Shown here piece after piece: positions 31,659-42,224 of a stretch of 64,000 nt of DNA. Position 1 is the stretch's first letter. Every line of letters starts with the position of its first letter. Source of the DNA: Azorinus chamasolen (taxonomy: Eukaryota > Mollusca > Bivalvia > Cardiida > Solecurtidae); the NCBI GenBank assembly GCA_963576725.1, contig OY755241.1, positions 2,852,001-2,916,000 on the forward strand, read 5' to 3'. Both the position numbers and the translations under genes were made by a program. The notes below the pieces were generated by a model. That model saw only the letters and a list, made by a program, of their open reading frames with translations, had not been told where the DNA came from and did not search any database.

Positions 31659-31903
31659 CCCTTTCCTTCATATAAACGTCTTTTCACGCATTTGCAAACA
31701 GAGTAGACCCAGATCAGACGGCTCCTATAGGAACCGTCTGATCAGGGTCTGCTCTGTTTGTTAATGGAATTTGATAGATCTGTTTCTTTACTTTCTAAAA
31801 TGGCTGTAAGATTCCACCTTCCATATTTCATTATTACTATTTTGTCCTAGAATATTCAATAGGTATTGAAATTTGGAATAAACATAGAACTCGGAAAGAT
31901 CGA
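31659..31903 (+). mobile_element. Family A TTAA-MITE, near consensus
   Basis: CCCTTTCCTTCATATAAACG, arms CAAACAGAGTAGACCCAGAT and ATCAGGGTCTGCTCTGTTTG around GACGGCTCCTATAGGAACCGTC, then AGATCTGTTTCTTTACTTTC and the TGAAATTTGGAATAAACATA end, slightly degraded. Good reference for the family: the arms pair except for one conserved mismatch in CCCAGATC/GATCAGGG. Confidence 0.9.
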
Positions 31904-31904
31904 G

Positions 31905-32075
31905 TTATTTTAGGCCTTTGAAAACAGAGTAGACCTAGATCAGACAGCTCCTACAAGTCGTCTGATCAGATAGGATCCCCTGTGTTTGCTTATGGAAACG
32001 TATACATGTATCTAAATATAAGGTTTCCGCCATGTCACATAGTAAAATTTAATCTAACCAATATCTGTGATGTTC
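31905..32075 (+). mobile_element. Family A, truncated
   Basis: GAAAACAGAGTAGACCTAGA, a short hairpin (GACAGCTCCTACAAGTCGTC), then a right half cut after AATCTAACCAATATC. Confidence 0.6.
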
Positions 32076-32588
32076 TTGGTGGGAGGGAGGGAATGGGGAT
32101 GAATGGGGATGATAGAGAAAAGGATCAGTAGCCTTGTGGACTAACGAGAAGGAGCAGATGAGGAATTAATAGACAAATGAATTAATGAACAAAAGAACAA
32201 AAGACAAAGGCACAAATAATGAATGAACAAACAAATAACCGAACGAATGAATAAATGAATGAGCAAAATTGCATGCAAAAATCATTTGACGCCAATAATC
32301 AGAGACAATGTAATAGTCAAAGGGAGATAATAGATTTCTTCAGAGTTAGAGGCTCCTTGCAAGGATGTTGTGACTGGCTGACTGGATATAGTACTTCTGT
32401 AGATGATTGGATGGGAAGAATCGGTTTATGGGTGAATAAAGCATTTGTCACACAGACAGATAGATGACTGGATGGAAGAATGGGTTTATGGATGAATAAA
32501 GTATAATTATGTATTTGTCAAATTGTCACAGATAGATAGAACATTTGAAAGCTGAATGGATATATGTACATATATCACTGCTTAATCA

Positions 32589-33012
32589 GAGGTCCCGATA
32601 AGATGTGTAAATTAAAACATTTTCAAGAATAAAAACTTTTTCATTTCTCCACCAAACCCTTTGGTGTGACCACTTTTTAGAATTTTCTTGAAGAGATGAT
32701 TATAAAGAGTGGACTTAACCCATTCCCTCATATTGACGACTTTTGACAACTCTGTAAAAGTCACTTTGTGAAACCATTGTGATAAATAGAGCATTTGCTC
32801 CTATAGGAGCAAATGATCTATTTATCACAATGATTTCAAACTACAAAATTCTAAGTTTCCTTTTCTCTAGTTAATGCTCCTTTTCGGTAGATTTATTCAA
32901 AGAGGTTGTATCTAAAAATAGCCTATGAGGTAATGGGTTTAATAATAACAAAGGATTTGGTGGAGAAAGGATGATTTTAGTACTTGAGTACATGGCTTTA
33001 TCTGTTGCATTG
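32589..33012 (+). mobile_element. Family D split by family B
   Basis: GAGGTCCCGATAAGATGTGT to AAAGAGTGGAC, then a B element (32719-32937), then GGATTTGGTGGAGAAAGGAT and CTTTATCTGTTGC. The insertion is a clear chronology marker: D before B. Confidence 0.75.
32719..32937 (-). mobile_element. Family B TTAA-MITE nested in D
   Basis: CCCATTCCCTCATATTGACG to AGCCTATGAGGTAATGGG; TTAA at 32715-32718 and TTTAA on the right. Hairpin centre GCTCCTATAGGAGC. Confidence 0.87.
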
Positions 33013-33224
33013 ATTGATGGTTGAATAAATTGATAGAAAATCAATAACTGTGTGGCAGAATGGATGGATGGAAGAATAATTATATGCATGGTTAGATGAA
33101 TGGACATATATGAATATAGATCAAAGTTTAGTCTGAGGTAAGGATAGATGGATAGAAGGATGCATCTATGGATGGTTGAATGACTGTTTTATTGTATGAA
33201 TGTGTAGACTGGTGGATAAATGGA

Positions 33225-33440
33225 TGGATGAACTTATGGATATATCAATAGATGAATGAATGAATGAATGAATGAATGAATGAATGAATGAATGAATGGA
33301 TGGATGGATGGATGGATGGATGGATGGATGGATGGATGGATGGATGGATGGATGGATGGATGGATGGATGGATGGATGGATGGATGGATGGATGGCAGGG
33401 TGCATGGATGGATGGATGGATGAATAAATGAATGCATGAA
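33225..33440. repeat. (ATGA)n then (ATGG)n microsatellite
   Basis: A run of GAATGAATGAATGA changes to GGATGGATGGATGG near 33299. Minus-strand ORFs of (SIHP)n type in three frames come from the tetranucleotide and are not genes. Scattered GGATGG units extend back to 33060. Confidence 0.95.
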
Positions 33441-33465
33441 TGAACAACTTTGTAAAACAGCAACT

Positions 33466-33606
33466 GATAAATCATCATTTCTCTACCAAACCCTATGTTG
33501 TGACCACTCTTTGAGACGATTCTAAAGAGTGGTCACAACATAAGGTTTAGTGGAGGAATAACAAGTTATTCTTGAAATGTTTTAATTTACCCATCTTATC
33601 TGGTCC
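33466..33606 (-). mobile_element. Family D hairpin element
   Basis: CATTTCTCTACCAAACCCTA, hairpin CACTCTTTGAGACGATTCTA...GAGTGGTCACAACATAAGG, end CATCTTATCTGGTCCCCTG. The inner part of one arm is shortened. Confidence 0.75.
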
Positions 33607-33652
33607 CCTGTAAAACAATAAATACTGGAAAGAATTTGTTACCAACAGTTAA

Positions 33653-33893
33653 CCCTTCACTTGCTATTCGCGTCAATATACCTACTTGTAAATAGTGAAG
33701 ACCCAGATGAGACAGCTCCTGCAGGAGCTGTCTCATCAGGGTCTGCACTATTTACAAGTTGATTGTGCAACCAGTGCACTCCACAGCAGTGATTTCACAG
33801 CGAAATACTTGATCACAGTGAAGATTATGTAATTATACAACAGGGCATGGGTAAAGAAGGAGAAATGTATTTTAAAATTCAGCAAGCGAAGGG
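33653..33893 (+). mobile_element. Family C TTAA-MITE, copy 5
   Basis: CCCTTCACTTGCTATTCGCG to CAGCAAGCGAAGGG, TTAA at 33649-33652 and 33894-33897. The right TTAA is shared with the next element. Confidence 0.93.
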
Positions 33894-33897
33894 TTAA

Positions 33898-34112
33898 GCA
33901 TTTACCTCATAGATGTTTTTTATGCCTTTGCAAACAGAGATCCAGATCAGACAGCTCTTGTCAAGGACCTTTCTGCTTGGACTGTTTGCTTATGAAATAT
34001 TATACAGATCTGATCCTACATTGCTATCATGGTTGAAACATCCTATCCATGGCCATATACGAGTACATGTAAATCATGTCATTATTTCTAATATGAATAT
34101 TCATCAGTAAGA
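33898..34112 (+). mobile_element. Family A, diverged, abutting family C
   Basis: GCATTTACCTCATAGATG, hairpin degraded (ACAGCTCTTGTCAAGGACC), right half CATGTCATTATTTCTAATAT and an AGTAAGAGTTA end. Confidence 0.68.
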
Positions 34113-34116
34113 GTTA

Positions 34117-34487
34117 GCCCTTTCTTCCATATATATATTATGTTATGTTTAGTACAAGTCAACACAGCCTGGTTATAATTAGTGTTAATGTAAATACTTT
34201 ATCACTTGTACCTCATATCACATATTTATACATGTGATGAGTGTAAAAATAAAATCTAAATCTAAATCCATGAATATTCATGATAGAAACAGATACATCA
34301 TGAATATTAATTATATTATTTTCTATAATAGCACAATGGACAAACACAATTTTGGCCATGGCAGAAACTAAATTATATCTATATTAGTTCCTAAGCAAAC
34401 AGAGCAGACCCTGATCAGACAGCTCCTATAAAAGCTGTCTGATCTGGGTCTACTCTGTTTGCAAACGCATATTTATGGAGGAAAGGG
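34117..34487 (-). mobile_element. Family A interrupted by a LINE 3' end
   Basis: CCCTTTCTTCCATATA, then foreign sequence, then CATGAATATTCATGATAGAA, GGCCATGGCAGAAACT, hairpin ACAGCTCCTATAAAAGCTGT and GGAGGAAAGGG before TTAA. Confidence 0.78.
34135..34268 (+). mobile_element. LINE 3' end with (ATCTAA)n tail inside family A
   Basis: It ends GTGTAAAAATAAAATCTAAA followed by ATCTAAATC repeats, an AATAAA-like signal plus hexanucleotide tail. Its start is truncated, as is usual for LINE copies. Confidence 0.55.
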
Positions 34488-34576
34488 TTAAACAGCTCTG
34501 AATGCAAGAAACAAGTGTACTGGCATTTGTAAACAAGGCAGACTCAGATAAGAGGGAATCTCTCACAAAAATTTAA

Positions 34577-34812
34577 CGCTTTGCTTTATATACATGCCGT
34601 TTCACACCTTTGCAAAAAGATTAGACCCAAATAGGACGGCACCTGAAGGAACCATCTTATCAGGGTCTGCTCGAGATCTGTTTGTCTAGTATGACATCAT
34701 ACAAATCTGATCCTAAAGTTTTTATCAAAGCAAAAAATTCGCTTAAAAGTTATTCTGCTTATAAATATGCATGATCATTGATGATTTTTGTTGAATATAG
34801 AACAGGGAAAAA
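34577..34812 (+). mobile_element. Family A, diverged
   Basis: After TTAA it reads CGCTTTGCTTTATATACATG, hairpin GACGGCACCTGAAGGAACCATC, and ends AATATAGAACAGGGAAAAAG. Confidence 0.7.
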
Positions 34813-34848
34813 GCAAGACTTTCATATATATTGAGTGTATTAAAGATA

Positions 34849-35290
34849 CAGTAAAACCTCTCTTAACCCATTACCTCATAGGCTATTTTTAGATACAAGT
34901 AACAACCTGTTTGAATAAATCTACCAAAAAGGAGCATTAACTAGAGAAAGGAAAATTTTTAGAATTTTGTAGTTTGAAACCATTGTGATAAATAGAGCAT
35001 TTGCTCCTCTAGGAGCAAATGCTCTATTTATCACAGTGGTTTCACAAGATAACTTTTACAGAGTCGTCAAAAGTCGCCAATATGAGGGAAAGAGTTAACC
35101 TGAATTTTAAAGAATAAAAGAAGTCTTTTTAGACAGACGGCTCCTCAATGCAGGGTGAAAGTCATGCAGAGTCTGAAGGCTCTTTAGAGAGCTTTCTACA
35201 TGACTTTCAACCTGCATTAAGTTGCCACCTGTCTGAATGACCGACACTGATATTAATTTTGATGTCCTGTTTGGAGGTGTTTTACTGTAA
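34849..35290. mobile_element. Family E split by family B
   Basis: It begins ACAGTAAAACCTCTC and ends GGAGGTGTTTTACTGTA. The E hairpin pairs AATGCAGGGTGAAAGTCATG with CATGACTTTCAACCTGCATT. Family B sits in its TTAA at 34863-34866. Confidence 0.78.
34867..35094 (+). mobile_element. Family B TTAA-MITE nested in E
   Basis: CCCATTACCTCATAGGC to CAATATGAGGGAAAGAG, TTAA on both sides (34863-34866, 35095-35098). Hairpin centre GCATTTGCTCCTCTAGGAGC. Confidence 0.9.
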
Positions 35291-35316
35291 GCACTGCTGG
35301 ACCAGTTGAAGGATAA

Positions 35317-35517
35317 CCCTTTCCTTCATATATATATGCATTTTCAGAGTACCTGCAACCGTCCAATCAGGGTCTGCTCTGTTTGTTAATGGAATTTGAA
35401 AGATCTGTTTCTTTACTTTCTAAAATGGCTACAATTTTCCACCTTCGACATTTCAATATAACTATTTTGTCCATGAAATTTGGAATAACCATAGAACAGA
35501 GAAAGGGTTAAAGTAAA
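35317..35517 (+). mobile_element. Family A with left arm deleted
   Basis: CCCTTTCCTTCATATATATA, then the right arm only (CCGTCCAATCAGGGTCTGCT), right half complete to AACAGAGAAAGGG. Confidence 0.78.
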
Positions 35518-35549
35518 TGATTGGGGTGTACAATGAAACAATCCTTTAC

Positions 35550-35768
35550 CTGCCAAAGAAATATGCCTGTTCACGCCTTTGAAAACAGACTAGACCCAGA
35601 TCAGATGGCTTCTGCATGAGCTGTCTGATTAGAGTCTGCTGTTATTGTTAATGGAATGATGCTACAGTTTAAATGCCAATGTCAGAAAACATATATCATT
35701 AAGTTCCATTAATAAATAGCCATGTCATTATTTCTTACATGAATACTCATGACATATTAATAAAAGGA
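35550..35768 (+). mobile_element. Family A MITE
   Basis: TATGCCTGTTCACGCCTTTG, hairpin GATGGCTTCTGCATGAGCTGTC, right half GTCATTATTTCTTACATG; its TTAA (35769-35772) is shared with the next copy. Confidence 0.68.
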
Positions 35769-35772
35769 TTAA

Positions 35773-36145
35773 CACTTTGCTTCATACATACATACTTGCT
35801 AACAGAGTAAGCCCAGGGTCTGAGATGGTTATCAAGCTTTTGATTGGTCAGATTTGAGTTCTCAAGCTTTTGATTGGTCAGATTTGAGCCAGAGGCTCAA
35901 ATCTGACCAATCAAAAACTTGAGAACGAACTCAGACTCAACTAAAGGTTTTATAAGCATGGACCCAGATCAGATGACTCCTACAGGAGCTGTCTGATCAG
36001 GGTCAGCTCTGTTTGCTTATGATATAATATAGATGTGAGTCCAGTTCCCATGTTGTCCATGTGCTATTAGAAATCTATATGAAAATAAACTAATTAATAT
36101 TCAAGACGTTATTATTTCTTACATGAATATTCATGAAGTAAATGG
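35773..36145 (+). mobile_element. Family A interrupted by family F in its left arm
   Basis: CACTTTGCTTCATACATAC, AACAGAGTAAGCCCAGGGTC, then F, then AGATCAGATGACTCCTACAG and a complete right half ending CATGAAGTAAATGG before TTAA. Confidence 0.75.
35832..35965 (+). mobile_element. Family F element inside a family A arm
   Basis: TCAAGCTTTTGATTGGTCAG twice, hairpin around GAGCCAGAGGCTC, then CTCAGACTCAACTAAAGG and TATAAGCATGGACCC. The last GACCC merges with the A core GACCCAGATCAG. Confidence 0.75.
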
Positions 36146-36149
36146 TTAA

Positions 36150-37050
36150 AATAACTGTACAAAGATAAGTGATAGAAATATGACATGTACAAACATACCT
36201 GAGGCTTGACACCCACAGAAGATAATATATACAAACTACTGCAAAACAGAAGTTATCAGCCACACTTCTAAAAATCTGTTACTTTCCTCAACATTACCAC
36301 TAACGATTTATCTGGTTTATTCAGACACATCTTACGTTATCCCAAACTGATGCTTGAAATCTTTTTCGTCTGCTTGTTGCAAGTTACCCGGATTAGAGCG
36401 ATAATCCGCCTTAAAACACCTGCCCGATAAACCTCTCAACTTCCAATCAATTCAAGAAGCTACTTTTACAAATTCGAAGGAAACTGCGTGGCCAGCTGCC
36501 AAGCAAGACCGACCTGAATGAAGTTTCTTTTTCCAATCATCGGCCCATCCTTTGAAGTCAGAAAGCACTAACAGATAAACATGCATCTCTCGTGAGGTCG
36601 TGTCTGATAATTTAAAAAGTTTATCACTCAAGAAAAGAGGGAAATGTAAAAAAGTTTACCTTGTATTTGACCCGTTCAGACTAGGTGTGAGATATATTAT
36701 TATTCCAATACAGTAAAAGAATCTACTTTATCCGTAACATTGGAGTGGCATTGACCCAAACAAGTTCACGCAACCTGTTTCAATTAGGATGGCACGGTCT
36801 ATTTTTAGCACCAACGGGAGGTTCGGGTTTCGTACATAAACGGATGAGAGCAATTATTCGGGAAGTTAACTAAATATTCCAGTTTGCCCAGAGGTATGGT
36901 TTATCGATTATAATCGAACACGCAATTTACGATGTTGTAAGATTACGTTGAGAGAAGATATCCATCTTTCGAAAATAGGCACACACCCTCGCTGTGAGAG
37001 TGGAGTCGCCAAATCGCTACAGAGGCAGGCGGTAGGAATTTCCGGTGTTA
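36150..37050 (-). other. Low-repeat island; possible promoter or non-coding first exon
   Basis: The longest stretch in the window without any recognised repeat family. On the minus strand GTCAAGCCTCAGGTATGTTT (near 36200) contains a CAG|GTATGT donor, and the sequence upstream has mixed GC. No ORF longer than about 40 codons is supported. It could be upstream sequence of a minus-strand gene such as that of the exon at 24713, but nothing links them directly. Confidence 0.25.
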
Positions 37051-37054
37051 TATT

Positions 37055-37488
37055 TACCCCTCTACTGCCTATGCCTTCGCAAATAGAGTAGACCCAGATC
37101 AGACGGCCCATGTAGGAGCCGTCTGTTCTGGGTTTGCTCTGTTTGCTAACGGTATGATAAAGATCTGATTCTACAGCTTCTGCCGTAGCCAAACTTTCCC
37201 GTTATAAAATGCATCTAATAGATATTCGTGTTACTATTTCTTATATGAATATTCCCTCATATAGACGTGATTTCACGCATTTGCAAACAGAGTAGACCCA
37301 GATCAGACGGCTCCTAGAGGAGCCGTCTGATCAGGGTCTGCTCTGTTTGCTTACAGAATTCGATAGATCTGTTTCTTTACTTTCTAAAATGTCTACAATG
37401 TTCCACCTTCCATAATTCTTCATAACTATTTTGTTAATGAATATTCAATAGGTATTGAAATTTGGCCTAAATACCGAACAGGGAAAGG
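37055..37488 (+). mobile_element. Two adjacent family A copies
   Basis: 37055-37250: TATGCCTTCGCAAATAGAGT, hairpin ACGGCCCATGTAGGAGCCGT, right half to TATATGAATATT. 37251-37488: TTCCCTCATATAGACGTG, hairpin GACGGCTCCTAGAGGAGCCGTC with clean arms, TTCCACCTTCCATAATTC, end CGAACAGGGAAAGGTTTAA. Confidence 0.8.
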
Positions 37489-37724
37489 TTTAAACATGAC
37501 CCATGTAACGTCATCTATATAGGCAGTTTTCCGACCAGTTTAGACCAGTAGGCTGCCGTCAGTCGCTCATGAATGCGTACCAGCTTATTCACCGCCGCTA
37601 TATATAAGCATGTACCTGACGAATATTGATACAAAAATGATAACACTAAGCTTTTTTTATTAGATGATTTGTATTATAATGATCTAAACAGACGCATATT
37701 TATGTATTGAACATAGAAGTCTTA

Positions 37725-37850
37725 TAAATTCGCGTGGTTGCTAAATGCAGGTGGTAGCTTAATAGGAGCTTTCTGTATCACCCTTATCCTGCATTAAGCT
37801 ACCAACTGTTCTAGAAACCCAAATATAACGGCCGCTTAAAACAAGTTCTA
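37725..37850. mobile_element. Family E core, loop shortened
   Basis: AATGCAGGTGGTAGCTTAAT, AGGAGCTTTCTGTATCACCC and CTGCATTAAGCTACCAACTG. Part of one arm is missing. A family A core remnant follows at 37890-37975. Confidence 0.55.
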
Positions 37851-38158
37851 CAAGCATAAACCAAGTATCTTGGGGGAAAGGCAGACTCACTATATTTCAG
37901 ACAGACCTTGATCAGACGGCTCGCAAAGGAGCCGTCTAATGTTTGTCTGCTCTGTTCGCAAACTTATGCGTCAAAACTATGTTGTTGTTTGTATTGTTCT
38001 TGGATATTACAGCAAACCCATCTAAACCGAAAGTCAAAATTAGTATCAAAACTGTTTTTAGACAGGTGACAGCTTAATGAAAGAGTTATAGTCACAATAT
38101 GTGGGTCTAAACTGCATATATCCGAAATGCTATATAGCATCAACGAGTTTTCCTGACA

Positions 38159-38244
38159 CCCCCCCCCCCCTCTTCTCTCTCTATTTCTGACTCGTTGTCT
38201 CTGCCTCTGTTTGTCTGTCTTTCTATCCGACTGTCTACCTGTCC

Positions 38245-38287
<43 letters not shown>

Positions 38288-38580
38288 GCTGACTGTTTCT
38301 ATGTGTGTCTCTCTATGTGTGTGTGTGTCTCCCTTTTTTCTCTGTCCTCTCTCCCTTCCTCTTTCACTTTCTATCTATTATCAACACTACCACCCACCCA
38401 CCACAACCACACACGTACACACACACAGAAAACACACATCCACGCGCGCTTACGTACGCACATACAGACATACATCACAACCACCTTAAGCACACAACTA
38501 CTCTGCAAACACGTACGCACACACACACGAACGCGTACGCATACACACCACCCCTTCACACACAGCACAAGAATCCACGA
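38159..38580 (+). repeat. Microsatellite cluster: poly-C, (CT)n, (CA)-rich
   Basis: A C run at 38159, (CT)n at about 38246-38285, GTGTGTGTGT near 38320, then ACACAC-rich sequence to 38550. Overlapping ORFs in all frames are low complexity. Confidence 0.9.
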
Positions 38581-38857
38581 AAATACTTATTTACGTATTG
38601 AAATGAGCCAGACACAAAGTGTCAGTACTGTTGATGCATGCATTTACATGGCACACGGGAAAACGTGATGATACGCGCATAAAACTTCCGATAGGCCCAT
38701 GAATTCGCTGTTCGAATCACGACTGGAACTAAACAAATAATGATAATCCTAACGCTATTATTTCATGAATAGCAATTTGAGCATTTATTACGTCATTTGT
38801 AGGAAGTTACCAAATTTGGTGGCCCTGAAACAAGTGAAGTTGTGTCATGGTGGACAG

Positions 38858-38966
38858 TGTAGAATCATTTTTAAAAACAGACAGAGTATATCCTGATCAG
38901 AGAGCCCCCACAGGAGATGACTGACCTGTGTCTACTTTGCGGGCGTACATGAAGTAAAGCAGTTAA
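38858..38966 (-). mobile_element. Family A, degraded
   Basis: AAAAACAGACAGAGTATATC, GAGAGCCCCCACAGGAGATG and ATGAAGTAAAGCAGTTAAC are remnants of the hairpin and right end. Confidence 0.5.
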
Positions 38967-38999
38967 CATGGTACTAAGGGAACATTTCTCCGTTGTCCG

Positions 39000-39490
39000 T
39001 ATGGCTATCCGTCCGTCCGTCCGCTCACACGAATTGATGGTTATGTGACACTGAGAACAAGATATATTTTGTCTTTCTTTTTATGTGACTAAATTTTCAT
39101 TTTATGCAACTACATGTATTTTGAACAAAAGAATATCCCCCGTGAGAACGTCCGTCCGTCCTTTTGTCTACTGTCTGCCTGCACGCCTTTCTCATGCATG
39201 CATGCCTGTCTGTCCATTTGTCTGCATGTCTGCCTGCACGCCTTTCTCATGCATGCATGCCTGTCTGTCCATTTATCTGCATGTCTGCCTGCACGCCTTT
39301 CTCATGCATGCATGCCTGTCTGTCCATTTGTCTACCAGTCTGCCTGCACGCCTTTCTCATGCATGCATGCCTGTCTGTCCATTTGTATGCATGCCTGTAT
39401 CTGTCTGTATATATGTCTGTCTGTCCGTCCGTCCGTTAGTTTGTCTGCCTGCCTGTCTGCATATATGTCCGTCTGTGTATGTGTGTCTTT
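39000..39490 (+). repeat. CTGT/CCGT-rich tract with four 55-bp tandem units
   Basis: Units start GTCTGCCTGCACGCC at 39173, 39228, 39283 and 39338 and contain CTCATGCATGCATGCCTGTC. Flanks are (CCGT)n and (CTGT)n. The Cys-rich ORFs in three frames arise because 55 is not a multiple of three; no gene. Confidence 0.9.
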
Positions 39491-39654
39491 CACGTCTGTA
39501 TTTTTTTTTTTATGTTTTTTCGCCATATTTTCAGCAGGCGACACGCATGCCTTTGTAGAAATGAAATGTGCAATTTCAGTCGATTTCGTATGATTCTCTG
39601 TTCTGAAGATGGCATTGATGAATATCCACATAATTCACTAAAACATAATGACAT

Positions 39655-39850
39655 CAGGAATATAAATATATACGTTTTGTCCATGAATATTAAGTAGGTA
39701 TTGAAATATGGAATGCATATGGAACAGGGAAATGGTTAAATGTGTTACCATGCAGTAATAGGTTAATCTTTTGAGTGTAAGACACGCATGTACAGTCGTT
39801 TGCAAACAGTGTAAACCCAGATCAGATGGCACTTAGAGGAGGGACCAGGT
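39655..39850 (+). mobile_element. Family A right end and a degraded core
   Basis: GTCCATGAATATTAAGTAGG to GGAACAGGGAAATGGTTAA, then at 39795 TTTGCAAACAGTGTAAACCC with GATGGCACTTAGAGGAGGGA. Confidence 0.55.
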
Positions 39851-39937
39851 CTGCACTGTCCTCTGGCAGCGTTAAGCCTTTCGTTCTGATTGGACTCAAT
39901 AGTTAAACACTGATTGGCTTATCCAGTATAAAAGGGT

Positions 39938-40140
39938 CAAACCATTCCTTCATATGCTATTTTAGATCTAACCTCTTTGAATAATTTTACCGAAAAGGAG
40001 CATTTACTAGAGAAAAGGAATATTTTAGAATTGTGAAGTTTTGAAACCATTGTGAGAAATAGAGCATTTGCTCCTATGGAGCAAATGCTCTATTTATCAC
40101 AATGGTTTCAAAAAATTGCCTTATATAGGCGTAGAAGGTT
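39938..40140 (+). mobile_element. Family B MITE, TTAA lost
   Basis: ACCATTCCTTCATATGC, ACCGAAAAGGAGCATTTACT, hairpin AGAGCATTTGCTCCTATGGA, GCAAATGCTC. The right end is degraded. Confidence 0.72.
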
Positions 40141-40211
40141 ACACTTGTAAGGAAGATAACCTTGTCCAAAGTAAGAATACCAGCTTTTATTAGTTATCTG
40201 CCCATTGAGCG

Positions 40212-40443
40212 CATTCTAATCCTAACGCTTGTTTCACACATTTGCAGAGATGGCCGGGATCAGAAAGGGCCATCTGATCAGGTTCTGCTCTACTTACTTT
40301 ATTAACTTATAAATAGATATAACACAACAGTTTTCTTCCAATACGAAATTATCATATGGACATATGTTATAAAAAACCCAACATGTAATAAATAAGCATG
40401 ATGTCATTATTTCTTACATGAATATTCAGTAGGGAAAAGGCTT
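40212..40443 (+). mobile_element. Family A, diverged
   Basis: CGCTTGTTTCACACATTTGC, shortened hairpin (GATCAGAAAGGGCCATCTGA), right half GATGTCATTATTTCTTACAT and an AGGGAAAAGGCTTTAA end. Confidence 0.62.
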
Positions 40444-40449
40444 TAATAT

Positions 40450-40720
40450 TACACTCAATCAATCAACTTTTTATTTATTACAACTGCAAAACCTCCTAAA
40501 CAAAACATAACGAAAAGTGTGGACATAAACTTATAAATCATATTTTGATAGTAAATGGAATTATATATTTTTGGTTTTGCATCGTTCGAAAAAAATATAA
40601 AGGAGAATATGTATCGAACCCTTACTATGTTAAACATGTCAAAACGGGTGAAAAGTTGTTGTTTTTTTTGTTTTTTTGTTGTTGTTTTTAATTTATTTTT
40701 TGTGTGAAAGGTTGTTGAGA
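40450..40720 (-). mobile_element. LINE-like 3' end with (TTGA)n tail
   Basis: On the minus strand it ends GTAATAAATAAAAAGTTGAT then TGATTGA, an A-rich signal with a tetranucleotide tail. A 60-codon ORF beginning MFNIVRVRYI precedes it; whether that is the last part of a LINE ORF is uncertain. Confidence 0.35.
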
Positions 40721-40839
40721 TTCTAAAATTACATTTTGAATGCAGTTAAAATGTTGCCTTTTCGAAAAACATCTTCTTTCTGGATCCCCGCCCCTTCTGG
40801 ATCCGCGCATATAACATTGTCTGCACAACCCTCATCCTA

Positions 40840-40932
40840 CGCTATGTGAACAGCTATACTATAGTATTTGGCATATTACATGCTATGTGAACAACTATAC
40901 TATACTATTTGGCACATCACATGCTAAATAGC
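40840..40932 (+). repeat. Short tandem duplication (about 46 bp)
   Basis: GCTATGTGAACAGCTATACT and ATTTGGCATATTACAT recur once with small changes. The stretch from 40720 to 41150 otherwise holds nothing recognised. Confidence 0.55.
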
Positions 40933-41159
40933 GTAGAAGTACACACTGTAAACTTCTGCCACACAATAGTATTTACAAAATAAGTGTAACCAAATGTATG
41001 TTCCAAGTTGCCCTAGCTCCTTGCTCTTCTGGGTTGTTTGTCTTCGCCGTGTTAAATGTAAAACATTTAGTATAAAGAAACAAAAATAACTGACACCCCC
41101 TTCCCGAACCACCACCACCGCCATCCATTTGAATTAATTATATTGGCCGTTTCTGTTTC

Positions 41160-41765
41160 ATTTGTTGAAATAACCCCATGGTGTGAACCCTGGTTGAATA
41201 AAGAATTTGTCTGTCTGTTTGCACGACCTCCGGCCCACTGTTTGCACTAACCCCCCCCCCCCAACTGTTTGCACGAACTCCATCCAACTGTTTGCGTGAC
41301 GTCCGCCATACTGTTTATACGACCCCCTTCCCACTGTTTGCATGACTACATCCCTAATGTTGGCATCGCTCCATCCACTGTTTGCACGACCCCCCCCCCC
41401 CCCGGCACAGACACACAGTGTGCACGACCTCCATCCCACTGTTAACACGGCCTCCGCCATACTGTTTGCACCCCCACTATTTGCATGGCTCCATCCACTG
41501 TTTGCCCGACCTCCATCCCACTGTTTGCACGACCCCATCCCACTGTTTGCATGACTCAGTCCCCACTGAAAGTCCGACCCCTATCCCAATCGTTTGCACA
41601 ACTTCACCCCATTGTTTGCATCACACCATCTACTGTTTGCACGACCCCATCACGCTGTTTGCACGACACCCCCCCCCACACACATTGTTTGCACGAAACA
41701 CCCTTCATACACACACACACATCACCACCACCGTTTTAACGACCCCTCATACCACTGTTTGCCAT
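41160..41765 (+). repeat. LINE-like tail followed by a degenerate CTGTTTGCACGACC minisatellite
   Basis: GGTTGAATAAAGAATTTGTC with TGTCTG is a LINE-type 3' tail (to about 41218). From 41219 a unit of about 22 bp, CCACTGTTTGCACGACCCCA, recurs some 20 times with variable C runs. ORFs on both strands here are low-complexity artefacts. Confidence 0.75.
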
Positions 41766-41904
41766 TTGCCACTTGGAAATATAAATCATTGCAAATCATG
41801 CAATATTTAATTCTTTGAAAGCAAAGTATTTTTTATCAGCCAGAATTTTCAATTGCTTCAATCCTTCAAATGAAATTTCTCTCATTGTTTTGCAAATAGT
41901 CAAT

Positions 41905-41960
41905 GTGTCAAACAGTTTGGATCATGATGAGACACCGCCTAATGTGGATCCAAACTGCTT
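41905..41960 (+). repeat. Solo hairpin core, second type
   Basis: AACAGTTTGGATCATGATGA...TGGATCCAAACTGCTTG. The same design occurs near 8150, 15980, 22926, 29490 and 57570. Confidence 0.5.
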
Positions 41961-42001
41961 GTATGTGTCACGCTAACAACTCTTGGCACGGACCTGTAAC
42001 T

Positions 42002-42197
42002 ACAGTAGAACGAAACATGTCTTAAGCGGCTATCAAAAAGAGGTCTAATTATGGCTTTGTAATACATGTGGTAGCTTAATGCAGGCCAAAATAGGAGCTT
42101 TCTGTATTATTTTTGCCCTGTATAAAGCAACCACTTTCTTAATAAGACTACTATGTTCAATACATGACTGACCGCTGAAGAGAGGTTGTATTGTACC
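42002..42197. mobile_element. Family E element, diverged
   Basis: ACAGTAGAACGAAACATGTC, GTGGTAGCTTAATGCAGGCC, ATAGGAGCTTTCTG, GAGAGGTTGTATTGTA. Confidence 0.65.
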
Positions 42198-42224
42198 TGT
42201 GCAAGCAGCTCGGACCCAGATCAG

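Noticed and set aside
33166..33478. Overlapping (SIHP)n-type ORFs
   Set aside because: Produced in three frames by the ATGG/ATGA tetranucleotide tract.
38195..39593. Long Cys/Thr/His-rich ORFs on both strands
   Set aside because: They lie wholly in CT, CA and CTGT microsatellites and the 55-bp repeat, and appear in several frames at once.
41158..41810. ORFs of 126-142 codons on opposite strands
   Set aside because: Both follow the degenerate CTGTTTGCACGACC minisatellite with variable C runs; no domain.
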